A DNA stretch of 64,000 nucleotides. It comes from Kozakia baliensis. GTDB lineage: Bacteria > Pseudomonadota > Alphaproteobacteria > Acetobacterales > Acetobacteraceae. Each line of letters starts with the position of its first letter. Positions within the stretch are counted from its first letter, which is position 1. Positions 18,223 to 26,585 of the stretch are shown in pieces. Below the pieces are notes generated by a model. That model ran no database searches. It was given only the letters and a program-made list of their open reading frames with translations, and had not been told where the DNA came from. The position numbers and the translations under genes were made by a program. Location: NCBI RefSeq assembly GCF_001787335.1, contig NZ_CP014674.1:2460501-2524500 (forward strand). Direction: 5' to 3'.

Positions 18223-19437
18223 ATGACGCTGCGGCACCGAACGAGCGGTAAGAGCCTGTTCCGCCCGTCGAAAACTGTCCGAGGAGCGTCAGAACCGCGC
18301 AGCCATGCCGCTCGTTTGACGGGGCCGGGCTTGTTCACTGTTATGATGCTTGCAGGGTTCTGCGGCGGCAAAGCTTTTTCCCAACCGGTAAAGGGTCTTT
18401 ATGTCTCCGGTTCCGGCGGCGCGAGCTTCAACCAGGATCAGACGATTCGCCTCTCTCCGAATCTGCCGAGCGGTCGCGACCATTACGATGCGGGCGTGAC
18501 CGGCTTGGGCGCGGTCGGCTGGGGATTAGGCAACGGCTTCCGCGTTGAGGTCGAAGGCAATTACCGCAACAACCGCTTGCAGCAATTCAAGACTTCGTCC
18601 TTCCCCTCCTCCACAGGTGGCCGTCAGCAGACTTATGGCGTGATGGCGAATGCCCTGTTCGACCTCGATGTGGGTGCGAACTGGGTTTATCCCTATTTTG
18701 GCGCGGGCGTCGGTTATGCGTGGCAAGGCATGAATGCTTATGTCACCGCACCCAATAATTATTTTTCCGAGCATGTCGGCGGCACGGCGGGCAATTTTGC
18801 CTATCAGGGCATGTTCGGCTTGTCCTTCCCAGTGCCATTCGCGGTCGGCCTGTCCTTCACGACGGAATATCGCTTCTTCACCATGCTGGGTCCGCAAGGA
18901 CATTATGCGAATGCGACCGGCAGCATCGGCGGATATGACAAGCCACGCCCCTATGGCGCGATGGCGGGCAATCGCGATAGCCGCACGGATTTCAATCATT
19001 CGCTGCTCCTTGGTCTGCGCTACGAGTTCAATCCGGCCCCGCCGCCGCCTCGTCCGGCTCCGGTCATGACGGCTCCGGCACCGCAGCCGGCGCGCACCTA
19101 TCTTGTGTTTTTCGACTGGGATAAGGCCGATCTGACCGACCGCGCCCGTTCGATCGTAGCTGTGGCGGCTCAGAACTCGACGCATACGCAGGTCACGCGG
19201 ATTGAGGTGAACGGCTATACCGATAACAGCGCGGCACATCCGGGTCTGCGCGGGCAGGCTTATAACCAGAAGCTATCGGAAGCACGCGCGAGCGCCATTA
19301 AAGCGGAGCTAATTCGCGATGGTGTTCCGGGAGGCACGATCTTCACGCAAGGCTTCGGCGAGAGCAATCCGTTGGTTGCGACCGGACCCAATACGCGTGA
19401 GCCGCAGAATCGCCGCGTCGAGATCATCCTGAAATAA
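18223..19437 (+). CDS. Outer-membrane beta-barrel protein with OmpA peptidoglycan-binding domain
   Basis: 404 residues from the ATG at 18223, which has GGAG 8 nt upstream. The N-terminus is long and basic before a hydrophobic segment (FTVMMLAGFCG) and a likely cleavage site AFS. An eight-strand-type barrel follows (GLYVSGSGGASF to LLGLRYEF), then a proline-rich linker (PAPPPPRPAP), then the C-terminal OmpA domain from YLVFFDWDKADLT to PQNRRVEI. It should anchor the outer membrane to peptidoglycan. It is monocistronic, with a strong hairpin after the stop. Confidence 0.9.
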   Translation: MTLRHRTSGKSLFRPSKTVRGASEPRSHAARLTGPGLFTVMMLAGFCGGKAFSQPVKGLYVSGSGGASFNQDQTIRLSPNLPSGRDHYDAGVTGLGAVGWGLGNGFRVEVEGNYRNNRLQQFKTSSFPSSTGGRQQTYGVMANALFDLDVGANWVYPYFGAGVGYAWQGMNAYVTAPNNYFSEHVGGTAGNFAYQGMFGLSFPVPFAVGLSFTTEYRFFTMLGPQGHYANATGSIGGYDKPRPYGAMAGNRDSRTDFNHSLLLGLRYEFNPAPPPPRPAPVMTAPAPQPARTYLVFFDWDKADLTDRARSIVAVAAQNSTHTQVTRIEVNGYTDNSAAHPGLRGQAYNQKLSEARASAIKAELIRDGVPGGTIFTQGFGESNPLVATGPNTREPQNRRVEIILK

Positions 19438-19448
19438 TAGAACCGGTC

Positions 19449-19482
19449 TCCATCCGGTCAGTCAAAACACTGACCGGATGGA
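19449..19482. terminator. Hairpin between convergent ompA-type gene and cysK
   Basis: Perfect inverted repeat with 13-bp arms CCATCCGGTCAGT/ACTGACCGGATGG (19450-19462, 19469-19481), 14 bp with the flanking T-A pair, and a 6-nt loop. It sits between two convergent genes and can fold in either transcript. No U-tract follows on either strand. Confidence 0.65.
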
Positions 19483-19498
19483 AAGACAAAATGGCCTT

Positions 19499-20500
19499 TT
19501 AGGTTAGGCCGGTGAACAAAGACGTCGACAGATAACGTTCGGCGAAAGACGGTGCGATAGCGACGATGGTTTGCCCTTCGTGCTTCGGGTCTTCCGCTAT
19601 GGTCAGCGCGGCATGAAGTGCGGCGCCGGACGAAATTCCGATGGGAATACCTTCGATTCGCGCGCAACGGCGAGCGGCTGCGATCGAATCGCGCTCTGAA
19701 ACCGTCAACACATCCGTCAGTGCTTTACGATCGAGCGTATTGGGGCAAAAACCCGGCCCGATGCCCTGAATGCCATGCGGCCCCGGATCGTCTCCATGCA
19801 AAATAGCGCTTTCCGTCGGTTCGATACCGTAGAAGGCGAGATCTGGCTTCCGGGAATGAAGGCGATGCGCGATGCCCGATAAAGTACCGCCTGTTCCCAG
19901 ACCTGCTATGACGACATCCACTTCTCCATCCGTATCGGCCCAGATTTCCTCGGCCGTGGTGGCGGCATGGACTGCGGGATTGGCAGGATTGTCGAACTGG
20001 CTCGGCATCCAGGCGTCCGGCAGGGTTTCCAGCAGTTCGTTCGCGCGGGCGATGGCCCCGGCCATACCGCGGGCGGCAGGCGTGAGTTCGAGTTGTACAT
20101 CCATTAAGCGCAACATCTTCCGACGTTCGATCGATGCGCTTTCCGGCATCGTCACCACGAGTCGGTAGCCGAGAGCGGCAGCGGCGAAGCCGAGGGAAAT
20201 GCCGGTATTGCCGGAAGTCGGCTCGATCAGCACGGTGTGCCCCGGCTTGATGAGCTTGCGTGCTTCGGCATCCCGCAACATAGCGACGCCGATTCGATCT
20301 TTGACCGATGAGAGAGGATTGAAAAACTCGAGCTTGAGCAAAACACGCGCTTTAAGACCATCCAACTTCGTCATACGTGGCAAAGCGACAAGAGGAGTAC
20401 CGCCAACCGTATCCAAGATCGAATCGTAAACACGCCCGCGAGGCGAGGCGAAGTTTGCGAAAACGCGATCTTGCTTCGAGGAGGACGAAGATCTGGCCAT
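19499..20500 (-). CDS. cysK: Cysteine synthase / PLP-dependent O-acetylserine sulfhydrylase
   Basis: Makes cysteine from O-acetylserine and sulfide. The 333-residue protein has the PLP lysine in SSVKDRIG (Lys67), the substrate loop TSGNTGIS, the phosphate-binding GTGGTLSG and the late SSGAALHA segment. The ATG at 20500 is preceded by a GAAAGG site and is chosen over one at 20530. An Rrf2-type regulator gene is divergent 102 bp away and may control it. Paralogues (CysM, cystathionine beta-synthase-like) share these motifs, so the exact substrate is inferred. Confidence 0.88.
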   Translation of the reverse strand: MARSSSSSKQDRVFANFASPRGRVYDSILDTVGGTPLVALPRMTKLDGLKARVLLKLEFFNPLSSVKDRIGVAMLRDAEARKLIKPGHTVLIEPTSGNTGISLGFAAAALGYRLVVTMPESASIERRKMLRLMDVQLELTPAARGMAGAIARANELLETLPDAWMPSQFDNPANPAVHAATTAEEIWADTDGEVDVVIAGLGTGGTLSGIAHRLHSRKPDLAFYGIEPTESAILHGDDPGPHGIQGIGPGFCPNTLDRKALTDVLTVSERDSIAAARRCARIEGIPIGISSGAALHAALTIAEDPKHEGQTIVAIAPSFAERYLSTSLFTGLT

Positions 20501-20602
20501 TGAGGAACCTTTCGTTCTTAATTTCATCAATAATAACAGAAATGACGGTATGTGACTTGCGCGCAGTTACTGGTATGCTGCGCATAGAGAAATCAGTAAG
20601 GG
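20501..20602. promoter_or_regulatory. Divergent cysK / Rrf2-regulator promoter region
   Basis: The 102 bp between the two divergent starts. It contains the short palindrome TATGC-TGC-GCATA (20574-20586) and two copies of GGTATG (from 20548 and 20573), possible operator sites for the Rrf2 protein. This is inference from position; no known consensus was matched. Confidence 0.35.
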
Positions 20603-21061
20603 ATGGATGGCATGTATCTTCGCCGTGATCGAGCCATGGTTGCAGTGATTATCATGGTCGATGTGGCGTTTTATGCCGGCCGTTCTGGCCTTGTCAGCGG
20701 TGGCGATATTGCTGAACGCGCGGGTTTGGCACGCCGTGGCATTGAGCCGCTTTTGCAAGCACTTTCGCGTTCCGGACTTTTGGAAAGCGTGCGCGGCCCG
20801 CGGGGCGGCTACCGGCTGGGACGTCCCCAACGCGATATCGCGCTCGATGAGATCGTACGTGTGGTGGTGGCGGACGATCATAGCGGCGAGGACAACGCCC
20901 AAGGCCCGCTTTTCAGCCAGGTTATCGAACCCTGTTGGCAATCTCTCGACGACACGTTGCGTGAGCAGATGGCTGCTCTAACCTTGGAAGATATGGTGCG
21001 TCGGGCTGAAGCCGCCGGATTGCGCCGTCCGGTTCACGAGCCGATTTCCTTCTCGATTTGA
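20603..21061 (+). CDS. Rrf2 family transcriptional regulator
   Basis: 152 residues. The N-terminal winged helix-turn-helix follows the Rrf2 pattern: SGGDIAERAGLARRGIEPLL, then LLESVRGPRGGYRLGRP. Only one cysteine (in EPCWQSL) is present, so the three-cysteine Fe-S ligand set of IscR is missing. CymR-type Rrf2 regulators of cysteine synthesis also lack the cluster, and the divergent cysK supports a similar role. An alternative start is the ATG at 20612. It ends at a strong hairpin. Confidence 0.85.
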   Translation: MDGMYLRRDRAMVAVIIMVDVAFYAGRSGLVSGGDIAERAGLARRGIEPLLQALSRSGLLESVRGPRGGYRLGRPQRDIALDEIVRVVVADDHSGEDNAQGPLFSQVIEPCWQSLDDTLREQMAALTLEDMVRRAEAAGLRRPVHEPISFSI

Positions 21062-21070
21062 AGCACCCTT

Positions 21071-21096
21071 CCGCTCCTTTCCGAAGAAAGGAGCGG
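21071..21096. terminator. Hairpin between convergent Rrf2 regulator and lipoprotein gene
   Basis: Perfect 11-bp arms CCGCTCCTTTC (21071-21081) and GAAAGGAGCGG (21086-21096) with a CGAA tetraloop, between two convergent stop codons. No clear U-tract on either strand. Confidence 0.65.
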
Positions 21097-21107
21097 ATAT
21101 CCCGCAT

Positions 21108-21659
21108 TTAGTGATGCGCGGTATGGCGACGACGCGTTGTAGCGGTCGTCTTTTTCTTGCTGGCAGGCACGGCACTTTTCTTCGGTTCGGTAACGGCTGG
21201 CGGCTTGGCTGTCGCTATGGTCACGCCAGTTGCGTCCACCGTTGCCACGACATGCAATTTCGCCCGCGGCTGTCCGCCTCCCGGAATGAGCGTCGCCGTA
21301 AAGCTGTCCGTGCCGGAATAGGCTGTCTGCGGCGTATAGGTCACGTATGTGTGATCGTCGTAGTTATAAAGGAAAGCCTTGCCGTGTTCAGGCGCTGGGG
21401 AAACGCCAAAGGAGGCGTAGCTGGTGTTGCCGGCCTTCTGAACGGAAAGAGCGCACAAGCCATCATCGCTGCGCACGGTCATGGTAGCCGACAAGCTGCC
21501 ATCCGCTGCTTTCGTCACGGGCGAGACATGGCAAACCGCCGAAACCTTTTGGTAGCCGAAAGGATTGGGGGGCACGACACGCTGGACCACAGGCTTTTGG
21601 GCACATGCCGCCAGGGTTAGGGCCGAGCCCAGAAGAAACGCAGAACCTCGCAGTCGCAC
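21108..21659 (-). CDS. Putative lipoprotein, unknown function
   Basis: 183 residues from a GTG at 21659, six nt after a GGAG site (an in-frame TTG at 21665 lies too close to it). The signal ends in a lipobox LAAC. The mature part is beta-rich: YNYDDHTYVTYTPQTAYSG resembles the Ig/cadherin-like repeats found in surface proteins. The tail is basic and low in complexity (KKKTTATTRRRH), suggesting contact with an acidic polymer or membrane surface. I do not recognise the family beyond this. A terminator-like hairpin lies in its 5' leader. Confidence 0.65.
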   Translation of the reverse strand: MRLRGSAFLLGSALTLAACAQKPVVQRVVPPNPFGYQKVSAVCHVSPVTKAADGSLSATMTVRSDDGLCALSVQKAGNTSYASFGVSPAPEHGKAFLYNYDDHTYVTYTPQTAYSGTDSFTATLIPGGGQPRAKLHVVATVDATGVTIATAKPPAVTEPKKSAVPASKKKTTATTRRRHTAHH

Positions 21660-21990
21660 CGTCAACTCCGCTTATCGTCTGATAAAAAATCTAAAACCGC
21701 GCCATGCGGTTTCGGCCCGTTCCGCAGCGTTTTCAGACGCGCGAAATTTAGTCCGTCGTTTTGGCCTAGCGCAAGCGAGAGAGACGCGAAAGGGGGGATC
21801 GTCGCTTAGAATGTTTATGTGACGTTCATATGAGCCAAGTTTTTTGTTCGATTTTGTCGGTAAGATGTCTGCAGGCATTTTCTCGCCGCATTTCTTCTTG
21901 CATAATAGGGCATTGTCAGCCGTCTTTCGCATGGCGTGGCATCTTTATTCTTGTGCTGTTTCGCCCGTCTTGCTGGTCTGGAGTTTCCTG
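21660..21990. other. 331-bp region between divergent exported-protein genes
   Basis: No convincing protein gene. On the minus strand, a hairpin with a U-rich tail ends about 25 nt before the lipoprotein start, so a short untranslated transcript could end there. The plus-strand half should hold the promoter of the gene at 21991. Confidence 0.35.
21684..21712 (-). terminator. Terminator-like hairpin in the leader of a lipoprotein gene
   Basis: Read on the minus strand: AAACCGC, loop ATGGC, GCGGTTT (21694-21712, 7-bp perfect stem), then TAGA and six T (21684-21689). This is the classical intrinsic-terminator layout, but it lies upstream of the start codon at 21659, so it would act as an attenuator or end a small RNA. 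Confidence 0.55.
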
Positions 21991-22551
21991 ATGTCGCTTT
22001 CCGCTCGGCGCCGCATAATGCGCCCCATTGCGCGCATTGCCGCCTGCTGCCTGCTTGCTGGCAGCATGTCCGCCGCCCTGCCCGCCTATGCTGCGGGCTG
22101 CGGTGAATCGCCCGCGCATGAAGCTTTCGACGTTCAAGGACTTAAAAGCGAACTGATGGTAACGGCGCTCTCCTGCAACGCGCAGGACCGCTACAATGCG
22201 TTCGTCGGCAAGTTCCACGCCAAGTTGCTTGAGGAAGAAAGCCGCCTGAACGGCTATTTCCACAGCACCTATGGGCGTAACGCTCAGAAAGAGCATGACG
22301 ACTATATCACGCAGTTGGCCAACGTGCAGTCTGAAGGCGGCCTGCGGGCGGGCACCATTTTCTGCATGCAACGCGTTGCGATGTTTGACGAAGTTCAAGC
22401 GCTCGACGATGGTGCGGATCTTGCGCATTACGCCGAGGCGAAGGATGTGGTACAGCCGGCTTCCTACGAGACCTGCGCCGCGCCGAGCACTGTTTCGAGC
22501 CGTCCGAGCCATGCCACGACGCGCCATTCCCGCCGTCGCACGCGCGCTTAA
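21991..22551 (+). CDS. Exported protein of unknown function
   Basis: 186 residues from the ATG at 21991, which has GGAG 8 nt upstream; the frame is open further upstream without a better start. A basic N-terminus and the hydrophobic IARIAACCLLAGSMSAAL end in PAYAAG, a Sec-type signal. The mature part is helical (YNAFVGKFHAKLLEEESRLNGYF) and ends in an Arg/His-rich tail (RHSRRRTRA). Four cysteines remain after cleavage. I do not recognise a family. Confidence 0.65.
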   Translation: MSLSARRRIMRPIARIAACCLLAGSMSAALPAYAAGCGESPAHEAFDVQGLKSELMVTALSCNAQDRYNAFVGKFHAKLLEEESRLNGYFHSTYGRNAQKEHDDYITQLANVQSEGGLRAGTIFCMQRVAMFDEVQALDDGADLAHYAEAKDVVQPASYETCAAPSTVSSRPSHATTRHSRRRTRA

Positions 22552-22566
22552 TCCAATCATCATGCA

Positions 22567-22599
22567 CGGGGTGCTTGACGGCACCCCGAGTGGGCCGTC
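22567..22599 (+). terminator. Two overlapping, mutually exclusive hairpins before parE
   Basis: Hairpin A has 8-bp perfect arms CGGGGTGC (22567-22574) and GCACCCCG (22581-22588). Hairpin B pairs GACGGC (22577-22582) with GCCGTC (22594-22599). They share bases 22581-22582 and cannot both form. The end of B is 11 nt from the parE start. It may be only the terminator of the preceding gene, or a leader switch for parE. Confidence 0.5.
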
Positions 22600-22610
22600 A
22601 AGAACGCCCT

Positions 22611-24641
22611 ATGAACGATGATCTCTTCAAGAGTGATACCTCTCCCGCCCGCAAGGGTAAGCCGCGCAAATCGGTAGCGCCTGCGGCTGTCCCGGCGGAA
22701 GACTACGGCGCGGAGCAAATCGAAGTCCTGGAAGGGCTAGAGCCCGTCAGGCGTCGTCCCGGCATGTATATAGGCGGAACGGACGACACCGCTTATCATC
22801 ACCTCGCTTCCGAAATTCTCGACAATGCGATGGATGAGGCAGTGGCGGGCCATGCGAGCGTGATCGATGTTGCGCTCGAAGGGCCGCGTTTGCTGATGGT
22901 GCGCGATAACGGGCGCGGTATTCCGGTTGGCGCTCACCCCAAATTCAAGGATCGCTCCGCTTTGGAGGTGATCTTCACCACGCTTCATGCGGGCGGCAAA
23001 TTCTCCGGCAAGGCTTACGATACATCGGGCGGTCTGCACGGCGTGGGCTCATCCGTCGTCAATGCGCTTTCCGAGAAGTTGGAAGTCGAGGTTGCGCGCG
23101 ACCGCATCCTTTGGCGGCAGGAATATGCACGCGGCCTGCCCACCACCAAGCTAGAGCAGGTCGGCAATGCGCCCAACCGGCGCGGCACGACTATCCGCTT
23201 CGCACCGGACCCGCAGATATTTAACCAACTCAGCTTCTCCCCGGCACGGCTTTACCGCCTGTGCTGCTCGAAGGCCGCGTTGTTTCGGGGCGTCACTATC
23301 CGGTGGAACGTCGCGCCGGAATTGCTGAAAGCGGGCGATGAAACGCCTGCCGAAGCGACCATTCATTTCCCCAATGGTCTGGCTGACAGTCTCTCGGCGG
23401 AACTCGGCCCAGAACCTAGCCTCCTCGCGCCGCTTTGGACCGGCGAAGCCGAGTTGCCGCAAGCCACCGATGGACGCACGGGCGGAAAACTGGAATGGGC
23501 GGTAGCGTTTCTGGAGAGCGGTAACGCTTCCATGACATCCTACTGCAACACGATTCCCACCCCGCAAGGCGGAACGCACGAGGCAGGGTTCCGCGCCGCC
23601 TTGGTGAAGGGTTTCCGCGCCTGGGGCGACCAACGCAACAATAAGCGCGCGGCCTCAATTACGGCGGAGGATATTCTTGGCGCGTTGGCGGTGAAGCTTT
23701 CCGTCTTTATCCGCGACCCGCATTTCCAAGGACAAACCAAGGAAAAGCTGACGACGCAGGAAGCATCTCGTCTCGTCGAAGGCGCGCTGCGCGACCGGTT
23801 GGATCATTGGCTGGGTGGTAATCCGTCTCAGGCCGATAATTTGCTCGCGTTTGTGATCGAGCGTGCGGAAGAACGGTTGCGGCGGCGCGAGAGCAAGGAC
23901 ACGCCGCGCAAAAGCGCCACGCGGCGTTTGCGGCTGCCGGGCAAGCTGACGGATTGCACGCGCGAGAATGCGGCGGAGACCGAGATCTTCCTGGTCGAAG
24001 GCGATTCGGCAGGTGGCTCGGCGCGTCAGGCGCGGTCGCGCGAGACGCAGGCCGTGCTGCCGTTGCGCGGCAAAATCCTCAACGTCGCTTCCGCCACGGC
24101 GGACAAGCTGCGCGCGAATCAGGAATTACGCGATCTGGTCGAGGCATTGGGGTGTGGCGTCGGGGCGAGCTTCGATGTCAGCAAACTGCGCTATGGGCGC
24201 GTCATCATCATGACGGACGCCGATGTGGACGGCGCGCATATCGCCTCGTTGCTGATGACGTTCTTCTACCGGGAAATGCCCGATCTGATCCGGCATGGGC
24301 ATCTTTATCTGGCGCAGCCGCCGCTTTACCGCCTGACCCATGGTGCCAAGACGGTCTATGCGATGGATGACAAAGACCGGGAGCGCTGCATCAAGCGAGA
24401 ATTCAAGGCCAACGCCAAGGTCGAAGTCTCGCGCTTTAAAGGCTTGGGCGAGATGCCGGTCCGGGATCTCAAAGAAACCACGATGGACCCCAAGCGCCGC
24501 ACCTTGCTCAAGGTCGTTACTCCGGCGGAAGACCGGGCGTTGACCAGCGAGCGGGTGGAAAGCCTCATGGGGCGGCGTCCGGAATTGCGTTTCCGCTTTA
24601 TTCAGGATCATGCCCGCTCGGCCGAATTGCTCGACGTCTGA
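22611..24641 (+). CDS. parE: DNA topoisomerase IV subunit B
   Basis: ATPase subunit of topoisomerase IV, which separates linked daughter chromosomes. The 676-residue protein has the GHKL ATP site (EILDNAMDEA, DNGRGIPVG, GGLHGVGSSVVNAL) and the Toprim segment EGDSAGGSARQAR. A second Toprim acidic motif, MTDADVDGAHI, follows. The arrangement and length fit ParE better than GyrB (no large insert). The start MNDDLFKSD is chosen over an ATG 36 nt upstream. The stop overlaps the next start by one base (TGATG). Confidence 0.92.
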   Translation: MNDDLFKSDTSPARKGKPRKSVAPAAVPAEDYGAEQIEVLEGLEPVRRRPGMYIGGTDDTAYHHLASEILDNAMDEAVAGHASVIDVALEGPRLLMVRDNGRGIPVGAHPKFKDRSALEVIFTTLHAGGKFSGKAYDTSGGLHGVGSSVVNALSEKLEVEVARDRILWRQEYARGLPTTKLEQVGNAPNRRGTTIRFAPDPQIFNQLSFSPARLYRLCCSKAALFRGVTIRWNVAPELLKAGDETPAEATIHFPNGLADSLSAELGPEPSLLAPLWTGEAELPQATDGRTGGKLEWAVAFLESGNASMTSYCNTIPTPQGGTHEAGFRAALVKGFRAWGDQRNNKRAASITAEDILGALAVKLSVFIRDPHFQGQTKEKLTTQEASRLVEGALRDRLDHWLGGNPSQADNLLAFVIERAEERLRRRESKDTPRKSATRRLRLPGKLTDCTRENAAETEIFLVEGDSAGGSARQARSRETQAVLPLRGKILNVASATADKLRANQELRDLVEALGCGVGASFDVSKLRYGRVIIMTDADVDGAHIASLLMTFFYREMPDLIRHGHLYLAQPPLYRLTHGAKTVYAMDDKDRERCIKREFKANAKVEVSRFKGLGEMPVRDLKETTMDPKRRTLLKVVTPAEDRALTSERVESLMGRRPELRFRFIQDHARSAELLDV

Positions 24642-25546
24642 TGCCGTTCAGTTCTGAATCAGGCGCGACGCGGTGGGATCAGGCTACTGCGTTGGCGATG
24701 CTGATCGGCGGTATATCGTCCTTTCAGATCGGTGCGGCGCTGGCCAAGGGACTGTTTCCGCTTTTCGGGCCGACGGGCATGGTGGGGCTGCGCGTCGGCT
24801 TAGCCGCCATCATCCTGCTTGTCGTCTGGCGGCCCAAGATTATGGATCTGCGCCCCGGTACATGGCGCTTGCTGTTGCCCTATGGCGCTTCCATGACGTT
24901 GATGAATTTCGCTTTCTACATCGCCCTGACACGGCTCCCCTTGGGGCTGGTGGTCGCGCTCGAATTCATGGGACCGCTTTCCCTGGCGCTGGTCGGCTCC
25001 CGCCGCGCCTTGGATCTCTTTTGGGCCGTTCTGGTGATTACGGGTGTGTTCCTTTTGCTGCGTCCGGAAGGGAAGCTAGGGCATCTCGATCCGCTCGGCG
25101 TGGCTGCGGCGCTGAGCAGCGGCGTGGGCTGGATCGTATATATTCTCACCGGCACCCGGCTAGGGCGTTCCATGCCCGCCACGATGGCGACGACTTTGGG
25201 CATGACGACAGCGAGTGTATTTCTCTTGCCCTGTTTGATCCCGGCCTTACCGTTGGCAGTATATCATCCTCATCAGGGCTTTCTGGCGCTAGGCGTTGCC
25301 GTGCTTTCTTCCGCTGTGCCCTATATTTTGGACATGATGGCGATGCGCCGCCTCAAACCGCGCGAATTGGGTGTGCTGCTGAGCTTAGAACCGATGTTGG
25401 GTGCGGTTTCCGGATTGTTGTTTTTGGGAGAGGCGCTTTCGCTCGGGCGCTGGATCGGTGTGATTTGCGTCGTGGCGGCCTCTGCCGGCAACGTGCTGAC
25501 AAGCCGTCGCCCCCCAGCGGAAACGCAGGTTACCCCACCCGGCTAA
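24641..25546 (+). CDS. EamA/RhtA-type inner-membrane exporter
   Basis: 301 residues with about ten membrane segments arranged as two EamA repeats, starting QIGAALAKGLFPLFGPTGMV. The overall pattern resembles RhtA, the threonine/homoserine exporter, including ALTRLPLGLVVALEFMGPL and LKPRELGVLLSLEPM. The substrate is inferred from family likeness only. Its start overlaps the parE stop by one base, and its end overlaps the convergent methyltransferase gene by 4 nt. Confidence 0.85.
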   Translation: MPFSSESGATRWDQATALAMLIGGISSFQIGAALAKGLFPLFGPTGMVGLRVGLAAIILLVVWRPKIMDLRPGTWRLLLPYGASMTLMNFAFYIALTRLPLGLVVALEFMGPLSLALVGSRRALDLFWAVLVITGVFLLLRPEGKLGHLDPLGVAAALSSGVGWIVYILTGTRLGRSMPATMATTLGMTTASVFLLPCLIPALPLAVYHPHQGFLALGVAVLSSAVPYILDMMAMRRLKPRELGVLLSLEPMLGAVSGLLFLGEALSLGRWIGVICVVAASAGNVLTSRRPPAETQVTPPG

Positions 25547-26448
25547 CCGGGGAAACGCCAGATTTTCTGGTAGCCGCTATAAAGCACCTCGGCTCTGATC
25601 GCGTTCATGAACTGATCGACGACGAGTCCTTTGCCTCCGGGGCCGACGCCTTCCACGTTGAAATCATCCACGCAAATAAGCGTGCCAGGGCCGATCAAGG
25701 GGCGCACCGCCGCCAGTTCCATAGCGTGATGGATGGCGCTGGGCGTCGGATTCGCATGATCGAGATCGAAACTATCGAGATAGATGAGAGCGGCGGGTCT
25801 GGCGCAACGTTGCGCCAGCATATGCAGGCTCGCAACCGAATCGTTCAGAATCAGGCTGGTCGCGCCGCTACAGGCGCGGCGGGCGCTCTCGATGCTATCG
25901 GGATTGATGTCGATAGAGATGACCTCCCCCTGATGGTCACGCGCGAACCAGTCGAACTGAAAAGTGCTCTGACCATCGCCATCCCAGTTATTGGGAACGC
26001 GCAGGCACCCGGTTTCCAGGATTAAAGGTGCATGAAAGGATCGGAGCGCTTCGAACATGACAGCGAAGCTTTCAACGCGGTGCGCCAAGCGCGGCTTTAT
26101 GATGGTTTCGAACCCCTCCTGGAAAGACATCTCGCGCGCCTCGGGCGGAAGGCCGACATAACCGTAATCGGCTTCGACGCGCCCCGACTCCATAATGTCG
26201 CTGGTGCGAGCAAGCTTGTACAATCGCTCGAATTCCGAGCGGGAAGCAAGTTCGCGCAGCACTTCATGCGGGGTAAGCGATTGATCAAGCAAACGTGGCA
26301 CGATCTCGCCCGCATGGTCGGACCCGCCAAGTCCGGCGAGGATGGCGCGTAAAATATCCTCCGCCGAAAAGGTAGGGGCATTCTGCTTTTTGGCCGGCGC
26401 ACGTTTGACGCGCGGTTTACTCGGCTTCTTTTCCGCCATGCCGTTCAT
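25543..26448 (-). CDS. Class I SAM-dependent methyltransferase with N-terminal helical domain
   Basis: 301 residues. A Lys/Arg/Pro-rich start is followed by a helical part (SAEDILRAIL to LRELASRSEFERLY) that resembles DUF4214-type domains found on glycan and surface-layer proteins. The C-terminal half has a Rossmann methyltransferase pattern: LILETGCLRVPNNW, EVISIDINPDSIESAR and AALIYLDSFD, close to the Methyltransf_24 group. The acceptor is unknown; surface polysaccharide or small-molecule methylation is plausible. The start is ATG 26448, with an alternative 9 nt inside. Confidence 0.7.
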   Translation of the reverse strand: MNGMAEKKPSKPRVKRAPAKKQNAPTFSAEDILRAILAGLGGSDHAGEIVPRLLDQSLTPHEVLRELASRSEFERLYKLARTSDIMESGRVEADYGYVGLPPEAREMSFQEGFETIIKPRLAHRVESFAVMFEALRSFHAPLILETGCLRVPNNWDGDGQSTFQFDWFARDHQGEVISIDINPDSIESARRACSGATSLILNDSVASLHMLAQRCARPAALIYLDSFDLDHANPTPSAIHHAMELAAVRPLIGPGTLICVDDFNVEGVGPGGKGLVVDQFMNAIRAEVLYSGYQKIWRFPG

Positions 26449-26526
26449 CTCCTGTTGAGAAGTTTCAAAAACCTAACGCGCGGTCATGAAAACCCGATAC
26501 CGGGAGCCTGCAAATTTCGCGATGTT

Positions 26527-26556
26527 TTGACATTATGAAATATTACAAACTATGTT
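26527..26556 (+). promoter_or_regulatory. Putative sigma-70-type promoter of the yfdX gene
   Basis: A perfect -35 box TTGACA (26527-26532) and the -10-like TATGTT (26551-26556, four of six matches) are separated by 18 bp, about 30 bp before the start codon. The surrounding DNA is AT-rich compared with neighbours, as expected for a promoter. Confidence 0.5.
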
Positions 26557-26585
26557 TGATTCCTAAATTTTTTGAGGAAGACATC

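Noticed and set aside
21713-21840. Possible tRNA or known small RNA
   Set aside because: No cloverleaf, no CCA-type acceptor end and no match to tmRNA, SRP or 6S patterns I could recognise.
24673-26025. Plus-strand 450-codon frame across the exporter and methyltransferase
   Set aside because: It is out of frame with the RhtA-like gene and antisense to the methyltransferase; both real genes have family motifs.
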